Assembly (NCBI RefSeq): GCF_042094015.1
Contig: NZ_JBELDZ010000008.1
Span: forward strand, 1-51,058
Length of the DNA stretch: 51,058 nucleotides
Reading direction: 5' to 3'
Source of the DNA: Aurantibacter sp042094015
Lineage (GTDB): Bacteria; Bacteroidota; Bacteroidia; Flavobacteriales; Flavobacteriaceae
The position numbers were made by a program, and so were the translations under genes. The notes under the pieces were generated by a model. The model worked only from the letters and a program-made list of their open reading frames with translations, was not told the DNA's origin and did not search any database. The number at the start of each line of letters is the position of its first letter. The stretch's first letter is position 1. This document shows positions 1 to 8,274 of the stretch, in pieces.

Positions 1-54
1 GACTTAAAATCCAATGTCCATTAGGACGTACGGGTTCAAGTCCCGTCTTCAGTA
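1..54 (+). tRNA. tRNA-Leu (UAA anticodon), 3' part only
   Basis: Only the 3' part lies in the window. The first bases read as an anticodon loop with anticodon TAA. A long variable arm follows, as expected for a class II tRNA such as Leu. The T arm has stem ACGGG/CCCGT at 30-34 and 42-46 around the loop TTCAAGT. A 7-nt acceptor strand (47-53) and discriminator A54 end the gene. CCA is not encoded, so it would be added enzymatically. The 5' half is outside the window, so acceptor and D-arm pairing cannot be checked. Confidence 0.85.
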
Positions 55-58
55 CTAG

Positions 59-97
59 ACCTCTTGTTAATCATTTGATTTTCAAGAGGTTTTTTTG
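59..97 (+). terminator. Rho-independent terminator after tRNA-Leu
   Basis: The stem ACCTCTTG (59-66) pairs with CAAGAGGT (83-90) and is followed by a run of seven T. It starts 5 nt after the tRNA end, so it probably ends the tRNA transcript. Confidence 0.8.
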
Positions 98-130
98 TTT
101 TGTTATATGTTTGAGAAGTTATTAATCATA

Positions 131-165
131 AAAAAAACCAGAGTTAATACTCTGGTTTTTTATTT
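131..165 (-). terminator. Terminator of the DUF1573 gene
   Basis: Arms AAAAACCAGAGT and ACTCTGGTTTTT (133-144 and 149-160) pair around a 4-nt loop. The A-run on the left becomes a U-run on the minus strand, 24 nt after the stop codon of the gene at 185-610. It could also work in the other direction. Confidence 0.8.
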
Positions 166-184
166 ATGTAAAAAAGTTTTAGAC

Positions 185-610
185 TTATTCAGCCATTACG
201 CTTTTCTCTTTTTTATTAAGAACGCTTGTTTTACTTGGGTCTAAAACCTCTCCTTTTATTTTTAAAGACACGGTAGGTGTTTCTGCATTAGAGACAACAG
301 TAATTGTTTTTCTAATAGGCATAACTCTATTTGTATCATATTTAACTTGAATTTCTCCAGTTTTTCCAGGCATAATAGGGTCCTTGGGTTTCTTAGGTAC
401 TGTGCAGCCACAACTAGAACTAACTTTTGTAATTACTAAAGGTGCATCACCTGTATTTGTAAACTCAAAAGTTCTAACTCCATTAGCGCCTTTGTCAATA
501 GTTCCGTAGTCTATAGTCGTTTCTTTAAATTCAATTTTAGCTATTTTATCTTGTGCGTTAACAGATAGACTTATTAAGCCAATAAATAGAAATGTAAATA
601 AATGTTTCAT
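185..610 (-). CDS. Exported DUF1573 domain protein
   Basis: This is a 141-residue protein with an N-terminal Sec signal peptide (hydrophobic 4-17, cleavage probably after NAQ at 20). The rest matches the DUF1573 pattern common in Bacteroidota: an early DYGTIDKG motif, then TNTGDAPLVI, then SSCGCTVP with Cys67 and Cys69, then PGKTGEIQVKYD. The family has an immunoglobulin-like all-beta fold and is found in exported proteins; no biochemical function is established that I know of. The ATG start puts the signal peptide at the N-terminus. It stands alone, divergent from valS, with its own terminator. Confidence 0.85.
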   Translation of the reverse strand: MKHLFTFLFIGLISLSVNAQDKIAKIEFKETTIDYGTIDKGANGVRTFEFTNTGDAPLVITKVSSSCGCTVPKKPKDPIMPGKTGEIQVKYDTNRVMPIRKTITVVSNAETPTVSLKIKGEVLDPSKTSVLNKKEKSVMAE

Positions 611-736
611 CGTTTTTAATTATTTAATTGATTGTAAATTTAGTTTAATTTTAATATCGCACAAAATATTTAAACCTAAATTAACCATTATGAGGTAATA
701 AGTGGCTCATATATTTCGCATAAAAAATAATATAAT

Positions 737-744
737 TACTTTTG
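737..744 (+). promoter_or_regulatory. Bacteroidota -7 element before valS
   Basis: TACTTTTG matches the Bacteroidota -7 consensus TAnnTTTG. It ends 30 nt before the valS start codon. No clear TTG -33 box is seen at the usual distance, so the promoter rests on the -7 match and its position. Confidence 0.5.
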
Positions 745-774
745 TAGTATTATATTCAAAAACTATTCCAAAGT

Positions 775-3420
775 ATGCAAATGCCAGATAAATACCAAGC
801 ACAAAATATAGAAAATAAGTGGTACGATTACTGGATGAAACATAATTATTTTCATTCTATACCAGACGATCGCGAACCTTATACTATAGTGATTCCTCCA
901 CCAAACGTAACAGGAGTATTGCACATGGGGCATATGTTGAATAATACTATTCAAGATGTTTTAATTCGTCGTGCACGATTATTAGGTAAAAATGCTTGTT
1001 GGGTTCCAGGAACAGATCATGCATCTATTGCTACTGAAGCAAAAGTTGTAGCGCGTTTAAAGGAGCAAGGGATAGATAAGAATGATTTATCTAGAGATGA
1101 GTTTTTAAAACATGCTTGGGAATGGACAGATGAATATGGTGGTGTAATTTTGGAGCAATTAAAAAAACTTGGATGTTCTTGCGACTGGGATAGAACTAAG
1201 TTTACAATGGACGATGATATGTCTGAAGCTGTAATTAAAGTTTTTGTTGATTTGTATAACAAAGGACTTATTTATCGTGGTTTTAGAATGGTAAATTGGG
1301 ATCCAGAAGCAAAAACAACGTTATCTGATGAAGAGGTAATACATGTTGAAAAGCAAGGATTGTTATATTATATAAATTATAAAATTGATGGAACCGAAGA
1401 TGTTTTAACAATTGCTACTACAAGACCAGAAACTATTTTTGGAGACACAGCAATTTGTATAAACCCAAACGATGAACGCTTTACACACCTTAAAGGTAAA
1501 AAAGCGATTGTGCCTATTTCTGGGCGCATAATTCCAATTATAGAAGACGAGTATGTGGACTTAGAATTCGGTACTGGTTGTTTAAAGGTTACACCAGCTC
1601 ATGATGAAAATGATAAAGTTTTAGGCGAAAAGCATAATTTAGAAGTTATAGATATTTTTAATGAAGACGCTACTCTAAATAGTTTTGGTCTGCATTACGA
1701 AGGTCAAGATCGTTTTGTAGTTCGTAAAGCGGTTTCTAAAGAGCTTGAAGAAACAGGTGTTTTAGTAAAAACTGAAAGTCATATTAATAAAGTAGGAACT
1801 TCAGAACGTACTAAAGCAGTTATAGAACCAAGGTTAAGTGATCAATGGTTTCTTAAAATGGAAGAGTTAGCAAAGCCGGCAATAGAAGCTGTTTTGGGTG
1901 AAAATTCTGAGATTAATTTAGTGCCAAAAAAATTCGAAAACACTTATAGACATTGGATGGAGAATATTCGTGATTGGAATATTTCTCGTCAACTTTTATG
2001 GGGTCAACAAATTCCTGCTTTTTATTATGGAGAAGGAAAAGACGATTTTGTAGTAGCAGAAACTATTGAATTTGCCTTGAAATTAGCTCAAGAAAAATCA
2101 AATAATTCTAATCTTAAATCTTCTGATTTAAGACAAGAAACAGATGCTTTAGATACGTGGTTTAGTTCTTGGTTATGGCCAATGAGTGTTTTTGATGGTA
2201 TTAGAAATCCAGAAAACGAAGAAATCAAATACTATTATCCAACAAACGATTTAGTAACCGGTCCAGATATTTTGTTTTTCTGGGTTGCACGTATGATTGT
2301 TGCTGGATACGAATATAAAGATGCAAAACCATTTGAGAATGTTTACTTAACCGGATTAGTTCGTGATAAACAACGTCGTAAAATGAGTAAATCTTTAGGG
2401 AATTCTCCAGATGCTTTAAAATTAATTGAAGAATATAGTGCCGATGGTGTTCGTGTTGGATTACTTTTGAGTAGTGCTGCAGGAAATGATTTAATGTTTG
2501 ACGAATCTCTTTGTCAGCAAGGAAAAGGTTTTGGAAATAAAATATGGAATGCTTTCAAATTAATTAAAGGCTGGGAAGTTAAAGTCGATTTAGAGCAGCC
2601 AGAATCTAGTAAAATATCATTAGAATGGTATAGTGCTAAATTTCAAGAGACATTAGTTGATATTGAAGATCACTTTAGTAAATATAGACTGAGCGATGCT
2701 TTAATGTGTACTTATAAGCTAATTTGGGATGATTTTTGTTCGTGGTTATTAGAAATGATAAAACCAGCATATCAACAACCAATAGATGCTAAAACATTCA
2801 AAGCTGTTATTAATATTTTAGAAGATAACTTAAAAGTATTACATCCGTTTATGCCATTTTTATCTGAAGAGATTTGGCAATTAATTTCGGAAAGAACACC
2901 AGATGAAGCTTTAATAGTTTCTAAATGGCCAGAAAAAATTGGTAGTTGGAGTGATAATTTTGGTCTTTTAGCCTCTTTTGAAAATGCAAAAAATGTAATT
3001 TCAGGAATTCGTACTATTAGAAAACAAAAGAACATTGCGTTTAAAGATGTTATTAGTTTTTCGGTAATTGATAATCAAGGTGGTTCAAGACTTTTTGATG
3101 AGGTTATTTCTAAATTAGGAAACTTAGAAGCTATAAACTATGTATCAGAACCTGTAGAAGGAGCATTAACTTTTAGGGTGAAATCTAACGAATATTTTAT
3201 TCCAATGGAAGGAAGTATAGATGTTGAAGCTGAAATTGTTAAATTAACTGAAGAATTAAAATACACAGAAGGTTTTCTTAAGTCTGTTCAAAAAAAATTA
3301 TCTAACGAACGTTTTGTAAATGGTGCTCCAGAACAAGTTATTGCTAACGAGCGTAAAAAAGAAGCAGATGCTTTGGCAAAAATAGAGACGTTAAGATCAA
3401 GTTTGGGGAGTTTGAAATAA
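775..3420 (+). CDS. valS: Valyl-tRNA synthetase
   Basis: This 881-residue class I aminoacyl-tRNA synthetase charges tRNA-Val in the cytoplasm. The HIGH-type motif is HMGH at residues 50-53, preceded by PPPNVTGVL. The KMSKS loop lies at residues 536-540 in RRKMSKSLGNSPD. Between them is the editing (CP1) domain, including TTRPETIFGDTA and the GTGCLKVTPAHDEND segment that proofreads threonine. The C-terminal ~70 residues are charged and coiled-coil-like (KLTEELKYTEGFL onward), as usual for ValRS. Length is normal for the family. The start is ATG at 775 or the ATG two codons later; nothing in the sequence separates them. It is followed by its own terminator. Confidence 0.98.
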   Translation: MQMPDKYQAQNIENKWYDYWMKHNYFHSIPDDREPYTIVIPPPNVTGVLHMGHMLNNTIQDVLIRRARLLGKNACWVPGTDHASIATEAKVVARLKEQGIDKNDLSRDEFLKHAWEWTDEYGGVILEQLKKLGCSCDWDRTKFTMDDDMSEAVIKVFVDLYNKGLIYRGFRMVNWDPEAKTTLSDEEVIHVEKQGLLYYINYKIDGTEDVLTIATTRPETIFGDTAICINPNDERFTHLKGKKAIVPISGRIIPIIEDEYVDLEFGTGCLKVTPAHDENDKVLGEKHNLEVIDIFNEDATLNSFGLHYEGQDRFVVRKAVSKELEETGVLVKTESHINKVGTSERTKAVIEPRLSDQWFLKMEELAKPAIEAVLGENSEINLVPKKFENTYRHWMENIRDWNISRQLLWGQQIPAFYYGEGKDDFVVAETIEFALKLAQEKSNNSNLKSSDLRQETDALDTWFSSWLWPMSVFDGIRNPENEEIKYYYPTNDLVTGPDILFFWVARMIVAGYEYKDAKPFENVYLTGLVRDKQRRKMSKSLGNSPDALKLIEEYSADGVRVGLLLSSAAGNDLMFDESLCQQGKGFGNKIWNAFKLIKGWEVKVDLEQPESSKISLEWYSAKFQETLVDIEDHFSKYRLSDALMCTYKLIWDDFCSWLLEMIKPAYQQPIDAKTFKAVINILEDNLKVLHPFMPFLSEEIWQLISERTPDEALIVSKWPEKIGSWSDNFGLLASFENAKNVISGIRTIRKQKNIAFKDVISFSVIDNQGGSRLFDEVISKLGNLEAINYVSEPVEGALTFRVKSNEYFIPMEGSIDVEAEIVKLTEELKYTEGFLKSVQKKLSNERFVNGAPEQVIANERKKEADALAKIETLRSSLGSLK

Positions 3421-3437
3421 CTATAATTTATTGAAAT

Positions 3438-3476
3438 GAAAAAATGCCAAAGGAAATTAACCCTTGGCATTTTTTA
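3438..3476. terminator. Bidirectional terminator between valS and the small secreted protein
   Basis: AAAAATGCCAA and TTGGCATTTTT form the main stem, extended by inner GG/CC pairs, with T-runs on both strands. It lies between the convergent stops at 3420 and 3495 and can serve both genes. Confidence 0.8.
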
Positions 3477-3494
3477 TTTATTAGTTTTCACCTT

Positions 3495-3785
3495 TTATTC
3501 AGGTAAAGTAGTACTAATTGCTCTTTGTGCACCATCTCCTGAAGCTTCTTCTTCATTACTGCTGCAGTCACCTATTGAATCTCCATGCGCTAAATGTGCG
3601 TCTAAAGCATTAATACTAACTTCAATAGCATGTGCATTGTCTGGGTTTCCAGGCGGAATGTGACAGATAATCACTTTTTCATCAGTATCCTCTAAAGCTA
3701 ATAAGTTTCCATTGTTTTCATTATTAATGTTTAATACTGCTACTAAACAAAAAATGGTTCCGATAATTAAAAGTGCTTTTTTCAT
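3495..3785 (-). CDS. Small exported Cys/His-rich protein (CHIPPGNP motif)
   Basis: This 96-residue protein has a hydrophobic signal or anchor (residues 3-19). Its core reads CHIPPGNPDNAH (41-52), then AHLAHGD (63-69), then GDC (72-74). C41, H42, H52, H64, H67 and C74 form a plausible metal-binding or disulfide arrangement. The same core recurs in secreted proteins of Bacteroidota as I remember them, but I know no assigned function. The tail is acidic (SSNEEEASGDGA). It is a single gene, convergent with valS, sharing the terminator between them. Confidence 0.75.
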   Translation of the reverse strand: MKKALLIIGTIFCLVAVLNINNENNGNLLALEDTDEKVIICHIPPGNPDNAHAIEVSINALDAHLAHGDSIGDCSSNEEEASGDGAQRAISTTLPE

Positions 3786-3980
3786 AATAACTGGTTTTTA
3801 AGTTCATAGTAAATATATATATTAATTGTTAATTAGTTATTGATAATCTATTTTTTTTGTTAAAAATATATTAATAATCTGCAAAATACGTTTTACGAAT
3901 GATTTTATTTAATTAAATGATTGATTTCAAAAGTTGTAACTTGCATATAAAGGTTGAAATTGACTTATAAAATTGTATAA

Positions 3981-4787
3981 ATGACTAAAAAAACAAAGTA
4001 CTCTATCTTAACTGCTGTTTTGTTAATTCTAGTTTATAGTATTAATTTTTATCAGGATAAGAAAATTCAAAATGAAGCAGTTTTAGGTGGAGCATTACCA
4101 AAAGAAGCCACAAAAACCTTTTTTCTACCTACAAGTACTACGGGGCAAATTGTACACCATAGCGGATATTCTCTAAGTTATAGTGAAATTCACGAACAAG
4201 CAGAATGGGTTGCTTACGAACTTAAAAAAGAACATTTATCTAAGAATGATTTTAAACGTCCATATTTTGAAATTGATAAAGCAGTTAAAACTGAGGCTGC
4301 AAGTTGGCGTAATTATAAAAAATCAGGTTATGATAAAGGTCATTTATGTCCTGCAGGAGATAAACGTTATACAAAAGAAGCGCACGATGAAACTTTTCTA
4401 ACGTCTAATATCTCGCCTCAAGAGCATAAATTCAATGCTGGTTTGTGGAATAGAATAGAACAAAAAACACGTTATTGGGCAAGCAGATATAATGGTGTTT
4501 TTGTGGTTACTGGTGGTGTTTTAAAAGGTAATATGAAAACTATTGGAGATGAAGATGTAGCAGTTCCAAATCAGTTTTATAAAATAATTTTAGATTATAA
4601 TTACGGAAGCCCAAAAATGATTGCGTTTTTAACGCCACATCAAGATTCTAAACAACCTTTATATAATTATGTAGTTTCTGTTGATAGAGTAGAGGCTTTA
4701 ACAGGAATAGATTTCTTTCCTGAATTAGATGATGCAATAGAAACTAAAATTGAAGCTTCGGATAGTTATAAGAATTGGCGATTTTAA
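3981..4787 (+). CDS. DNA/RNA non-specific endonuclease (NUC1 family), exported or membrane-anchored
   Basis: This 268-residue protein begins with a hydrophobic segment (about 8-23) that acts as signal peptide or anchor. The catalytic motif of the beta-beta-alpha-Me NUC1 family is present as YDKGHLCPAGD, in which His is the general base. The family's usual DRGH reads DKGH here. The metal-binding Asn is in FNAGLWNRIEQ, 37 residues downstream. The family cuts DNA and RNA without sequence preference outside the cytoplasm, often for nutrient scavenging. The stop codon overlaps the stop of the convergent glycosyltransferase gene: a shared TTAA supplies both. Confidence 0.9.
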   Translation: MTKKTKYSILTAVLLILVYSINFYQDKKIQNEAVLGGALPKEATKTFFLPTSTTGQIVHHSGYSLSYSEIHEQAEWVAYELKKEHLSKNDFKRPYFEIDKAVKTEAASWRNYKKSGYDKGHLCPAGDKRYTKEAHDETFLTSNISPQEHKFNAGLWNRIEQKTRYWASRYNGVFVVTGGVLKGNMKTIGDEDVAVPNQFYKIILDYNYGSPKMIAFLTPHQDSKQPLYNYVVSVDRVEALTGIDFFPELDDAIETKIEASDSYKNWRF

Positions 4788-5632
4788 AACAATTTGTTCA
4801 AAACACCTTTCCATCTTAAATCACGAATAAATTTACCTTGTGCTTTGGTAACTAAGCGTTCTGGTTTACTAAATATAGCCTTTACGTATCCAATGATATA
4901 ATTTATAAAATAAGGTAAGCTTCGTTTTTTTAAGCTCATTTTAAGCGCAGATAAAACTGTTAATACAAATCCGTAGCGCATTTTGTACATAGCTTCACCT
5001 TGTAAATGTTTTGCACCTTTATTGTAGCTTGCACCTGTAGGTTTTAAATGTTTTACACGTAATGCATCAACGGTAAGAATTTCGAAACCAAAGTATTTAG
5101 CCAACAATTCATCTATAGTATCCCAACCCATAGAGGTTTTTAATTGTCCAATGGTTTCAAAACAGGTTTTAGTATAGGCTTTTAAAGCGCCACGAATATG
5201 GTCTTTTCCGGTTAAGTTTTCTAATTGCCATATGCCATTTACTTTAATGTCACAAAAACCTGCTACCATTCCAAGTTTAGGATTAGCTTTAAATTTATTG
5301 GCTAAAATTTCTAAGTAATTGTCAGGAAAAATTAAATCAGCATCAAATTTACAAATCACATCATAATCTTTGTTTAGAAGAAGAAAGCCTTTGTAAAAAG
5401 CATTTATAATTTTTGTTCCGGGTAAATGTTGGTTGGTTGATTTGTTTTCAACTAAAGTAATCCAATCATATTCATCTGCAAACTTTGAAACTATTTTAGA
5501 AGTTTGGTCTGAAGAGTTATCGTTAACTACAATAACTTGTTTTGGTAAAAGCGTTTGGTTAACTAAAGACTCAAGTGTTAAACCAATAACATCAGCTTCA
5601 TTATGTGCAGGTATAATAATTGAAAATTTCAC
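4784..5632 (-). CDS. Glycosyltransferase family 2
   Basis: This 282-residue protein starts like GT-A family 2 enzymes: FSIIIPAHNEADVIGLTLES, then VIVVNDNSSDQT. A DxD motif (FDADL, Asp97 and Asp99) would bind the nucleotide-sugar and metal. There are no clear multiple membrane spans; the C-terminal YFINYIIGYVKAIF is moderately hydrophobic and could associate with the membrane. Acceptor and sugar cannot be told from sequence; roles in polysaccharide or glycolipid synthesis are typical. It lies 86 nt downstream of a methyltransferase gene on the same strand and may be the last gene of that group. Confidence 0.9.
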   Translation of the reverse strand: MKFSIIIPAHNEADVIGLTLESLVNQTLLPKQVIVVNDNSSDQTSKIVSKFADEYDWITLVENKSTNQHLPGTKIINAFYKGFLLLNKDYDVICKFDADLIFPDNYLEILANKFKANPKLGMVAGFCDIKVNGIWQLENLTGKDHIRGALKAYTKTCFETIGQLKTSMGWDTIDELLAKYFGFEILTVDALRVKHLKPTGASYNKGAKHLQGEAMYKMRYGFVLTVLSALKMSLKKRSLPYFINYIIGYVKAIFSKPERLVTKAQGKFIRDLRWKGVLNKLF

Positions 5633-5718
5633 AATGTAAATCTCACTATAATATTATTGAAATCCAATTTATTTAGTACTGATTATATTGTGTCAAAAGA
5701 TAAATTGGTTTATCAAAT

Positions 5719-6240
5719 TTAAATTCTTTCAGCATAAACTAAATAATAACGAGGCGTAAACCAGCGCAAAATTGGTCTAAAACCTATTTTTTTTGTAGGA
5801 TGCGTAAATTTTTGTCTATCTATTACTTTCCAGCCAGCTTTTTCTAAAAGCCAATCAAATTGCCAATCTTCAAATTCATGATAATGTCTATCCCATTTAT
5901 CAGTTTTACTTTGGTAAGCATTACTAAACCATAATTTTAGTGGAACACTAGCCACTAACTTATTTCCTTTAATTGCGCTTAAACTATTTAATGGATTTAA
6001 CAAATGTTCGCAAATTTCGAAAGCAGTTGTAACTTCTGCATTAGAATTTAGAATTGTTGTTGTGTCTAAATCAAGATCCTCGCCTTTGGTGTTTTCAACG
6101 TTGTAGCCACGAGAAATCATTAATTTAGAAAATGGGTTTTCTACACCTAAGTCTAAAATAGTTTCGGAAGTTGAAATGTGTTTTTGAAGAAATTCAAAAG
6201 TAAGTTTAAAGCGTTTATGTGGAAATGTATTTTCGTACAT
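5719..6240 (-). CDS. Class I SAM-dependent methyltransferase
   Basis: This is a compact 173-residue protein. Motif I is recognisable as ILDLGVENPFS (28-38), with an atypical short glycine loop. A later acidic GEDLDLDT and the segment TTAFEICEHLLNP resemble motifs II and III of small class I methyltransferases. WQFDWLLEKAGWKVID is the usual late alpha/beta pair. The substrate is unknown. Its ATG overlaps the stop of proC (TAATG), which suggests translational coupling, and a glycosyltransferase follows downstream. Confidence 0.75.
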   Translation of the reverse strand: MYENTFPHKRFKLTFEFLQKHISTSETILDLGVENPFSKLMISRGYNVENTKGEDLDLDTTTILNSNAEVTTAFEICEHLLNPLNSLSAIKGNKLVASVPLKLWFSNAYQSKTDKWDRHYHEFEDWQFDWLLEKAGWKVIDRQKFTHPTKKIGFRPILRWFTPRYYLVYAERI

Positions 6241-7031
6241 TAATCTAACTTGTTAAATGAGGTTTTAATTCCTTTAATTAGAGCAGCACTAAATCCTTTG
6301 TTTTCCATTTCGTTTAAACCTGCAATTGTACAACCTTTTGGAGTAGTTACTTTATCTATTTCGGCTTCTGGATGGTTTTGGTTTTTTATAAGCAATTCAC
6401 TAGCGCCTTTTACAGTTTGTGTTGCAATTAGATTTGCTGTTTTTGCATCAAACCCAATTTCTATTCCACCTTGCATCATAGCTCTAATAAACCTTAAAGC
6501 GTAGGCAATACCACAAGCTCCTAGAACTGTTGCAGCATCCATTAATTCGTCGCTAATAAAAGTTGTTTTTCCTAGCGTGTCAAAAATTGAAGTAACAATT
6601 TTTGTCGCTTCTGAAGAGCTAGATTCTGTGTGAGAAATACAAGTCATAGACTCCAGTACTTCAGTTGCCGTATTTGGCATAGCTCTAAAGATGTTAGTCA
6701 CATTGTTATTTAAATGATCTTTAATATTTTCTAGACTATAGCCGCTAACTACAGATATAAATATAGTTTCTGAATCTAGGAAAGGATTGATTTCTTTAAT
6801 AATTTTATCAACACTATGAGGTTTTACAGCTATTATAATGACTTCAGCTTCTTTAACAGCATCAGGATTGTTAGATAAAACAGTTACGTTTCTAGCTTTA
6901 AAATCGTTAAGTAGTTCAATTTTATTTCTTGTAATGGTTATTGAGCTAGGCTTGTAGTTGTTGTTTAATAAGCCATTTGCTATAGATTGTCCAAGATTTC
7001 CTCCTCCAATAATAGTAATTTTTTTCTCCAT
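6240..7031 (-). CDS. proC: Pyrroline-5-carboxylate reductase
   Basis: This 263-residue enzyme reduces 1-pyrroline-5-carboxylate to L-proline with NAD(P)H, the last step of proline synthesis. The Rossmann motif IIGGGNLGQSIANGLL is at residues 7-22. FRAMPNTATEV matches the family's RxMPNTP region, and TTPKGCTIAGLNEME near residue 230 is the C-terminal signature (family S/TPGGTTIAGL, here with KGC). Length is normal. It lies 8 nt after the KAS III-like gene and overlaps the next gene by 1 nt, so these form an operon. No proA or proB is in the window. Confidence 0.93.
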   Translation of the reverse strand: MEKKITIIGGGNLGQSIANGLLNNNYKPSSITITRNKIELLNDFKARNVTVLSNNPDAVKEAEVIIIAVKPHSVDKIIKEINPFLDSETIFISVVSGYSLENIKDHLNNNVTNIFRAMPNTATEVLESMTCISHTESSSSEATKIVTSIFDTLGKTTFISDELMDAATVLGACGIAYALRFIRAMMQGGIEIGFDAKTANLIATQTVKGASELLIKNQNHPEAEIDKVTTPKGCTIAGLNEMENKGFSAALIKGIKTSFNKLD

Positions 7032-7039
7032 GACAATTG

Positions 7040-8101
7040 TTAAACTTTATAAACTAATGCGTTAATATGCATTCCTGCACCAACACTAGCAAACATAATA
7101 ACATCTCCTTTGTTAATTTCTTGACCTTCTAATTTATGTTGAAGAATTAAGTCGTACAAAGTAGGGATAGTTGCTACAGAACTATTTCCAAGTTTGTGAA
7201 TACTCATAGGCATTACGCCTTCGGGAACTTGTTTTTTGTAAAGTCTATAAAAACGTTTTGCAATAGCTTCATCCATTTTTTCATTAGCTTGATGAATGAC
7301 TATTTTTTTTAAATTTTCTATACTTTCTCCAGATTTATCTAAACATGCTTTCATAGCATTAGGAACTTCAGTTAGAGCAAATTCGTAGATTTTTCTACCA
7401 TTCATTTTAATATACCTTGTGTCTTCTTCTAGATCTTTGTTGAATGATTTCCCAAAGTTTAAATAATGTGCTTCATTATAAGTGAAACTTGCTGTTTCGT
7501 GTGCTAAAACACCATCATTTTCAGACTTGCTATATTCAATTATTGTTGCTCCAGCACCATCAGAAAATATCATAGAATCTCTGTCGTGTTTGTCTACAAC
7601 GCGAGACAACATTTCTGAACCTATTACTAAACATTTTTTTGCTATTCCAGCTTTAATAAAAGCATTAGCTTGAATAACACCTTCTAGCCAACCTGGGCAA
7701 CCAAAGATTAAATCGTAAGCAACACACTTTGGGCTCTTAATTTGTAGTTTATGCTTTACTCTAGCTGCAATACATGGCACCATATCACTTTGTATAGTAT
7801 CGTGTTTTACGTCACCAAAATTATGCGCTAAAATAATGTAATCTATTTCTTCTTTGTTAATTCCGGCATTTTCTATAGCTTTTTCAGCTGCAAAAAATGA
7901 CATGTCAGAAGTGGTTATTTCTGGTTTAGCATATCTACGTTCTTGTATACCTGTTATTTCTTCAAATTTCTCGACAATAACAGTATTTGCATTATCAATA
8001 GTAGAACCATCTGCATTTAAAAAATGATGGCTTAGAAAGGCATCATTTTTTTCTATTTCTTTAGGAATATAACTTCCAACTCCTGTGATTTTTATTGACA
8101 T
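7040..8101 (-). CDS. 3-oxoacyl-ACP synthase III-like enzyme (thiolase fold)
   Basis: This 353-residue KAS III/FabH-type protein has the catalytic triad: Cys135 in LIFGCPGWLEG, His270 in IVIHQANEKM and Asn306 in KLGNSSVATIP. It would carry out a decarboxylating Claisen condensation of an acyl-CoA or acyl-ACP with malonyl-ACP. The N-terminus (ITGVGSYIP) and length fit, but FLNADGSTIDNANTVI forms an insert relative to housekeeping FabH, so this may be a paralogue with a specialised substrate. It is the first gene of a unit with proC and a methyltransferase. Confidence 0.85.
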   Translation of the reverse strand: MSIKITGVGSYIPKEIEKNDAFLSHHFLNADGSTIDNANTVIVEKFEEITGIQERRYAKPEITTSDMSFFAAEKAIENAGINKEEIDYIILAHNFGDVKHDTIQSDMVPCIAARVKHKLQIKSPKCVAYDLIFGCPGWLEGVIQANAFIKAGIAKKCLVIGSEMLSRVVDKHDRDSMIFSDGAGATIIEYSKSENDGVLAHETASFTYNEAHYLNFGKSFNKDLEEDTRYIKMNGRKIYEFALTEVPNAMKACLDKSGESIENLKKIVIHQANEKMDEAIAKRFYRLYKKQVPEGVMPMSIHKLGNSSVATIPTLYDLILQHKLEGQEINKGDVIMFASVGAGMHINALVYKV

Positions 8102-8222
8102 ATTTTGCTATAAATGCTATTATAATACTAAATTAAGTATAAAATCGATTCGACGTTCGGTTTTGCTAAATAAATGCAATAAATTATGAATTCAGCAAAA
8201 TTGGGTCTGTTTTTTTACGAAT

Positions 8223-8256
8223 TAAAAAAAGCACTCAGATATTGAGCGCTTTTTTT
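8223..8256 (-). terminator. gcvP terminator
   Basis: On the minus strand GCGCTCA pairs with TGAGTGC (one G-U pair) around a 5-nt loop, followed by a U-run from the A-stretch at 8224-8230. The plus-strand version has a mismatch, so this serves gcvP, whose stop is at 8275. Confidence 0.7.
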
Positions 8257-8274
8257 GATTTGTAATTCTAAAGA

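Noticed and set aside
8161..8200. TTTTGCT/AGCAAAA inverted repeat as terminator or operator before the KAS III-like gene
   Set aside because: The loop is 26 nt, the stem 7 bp and A/T-rich, and there is no T-run or matching second site.
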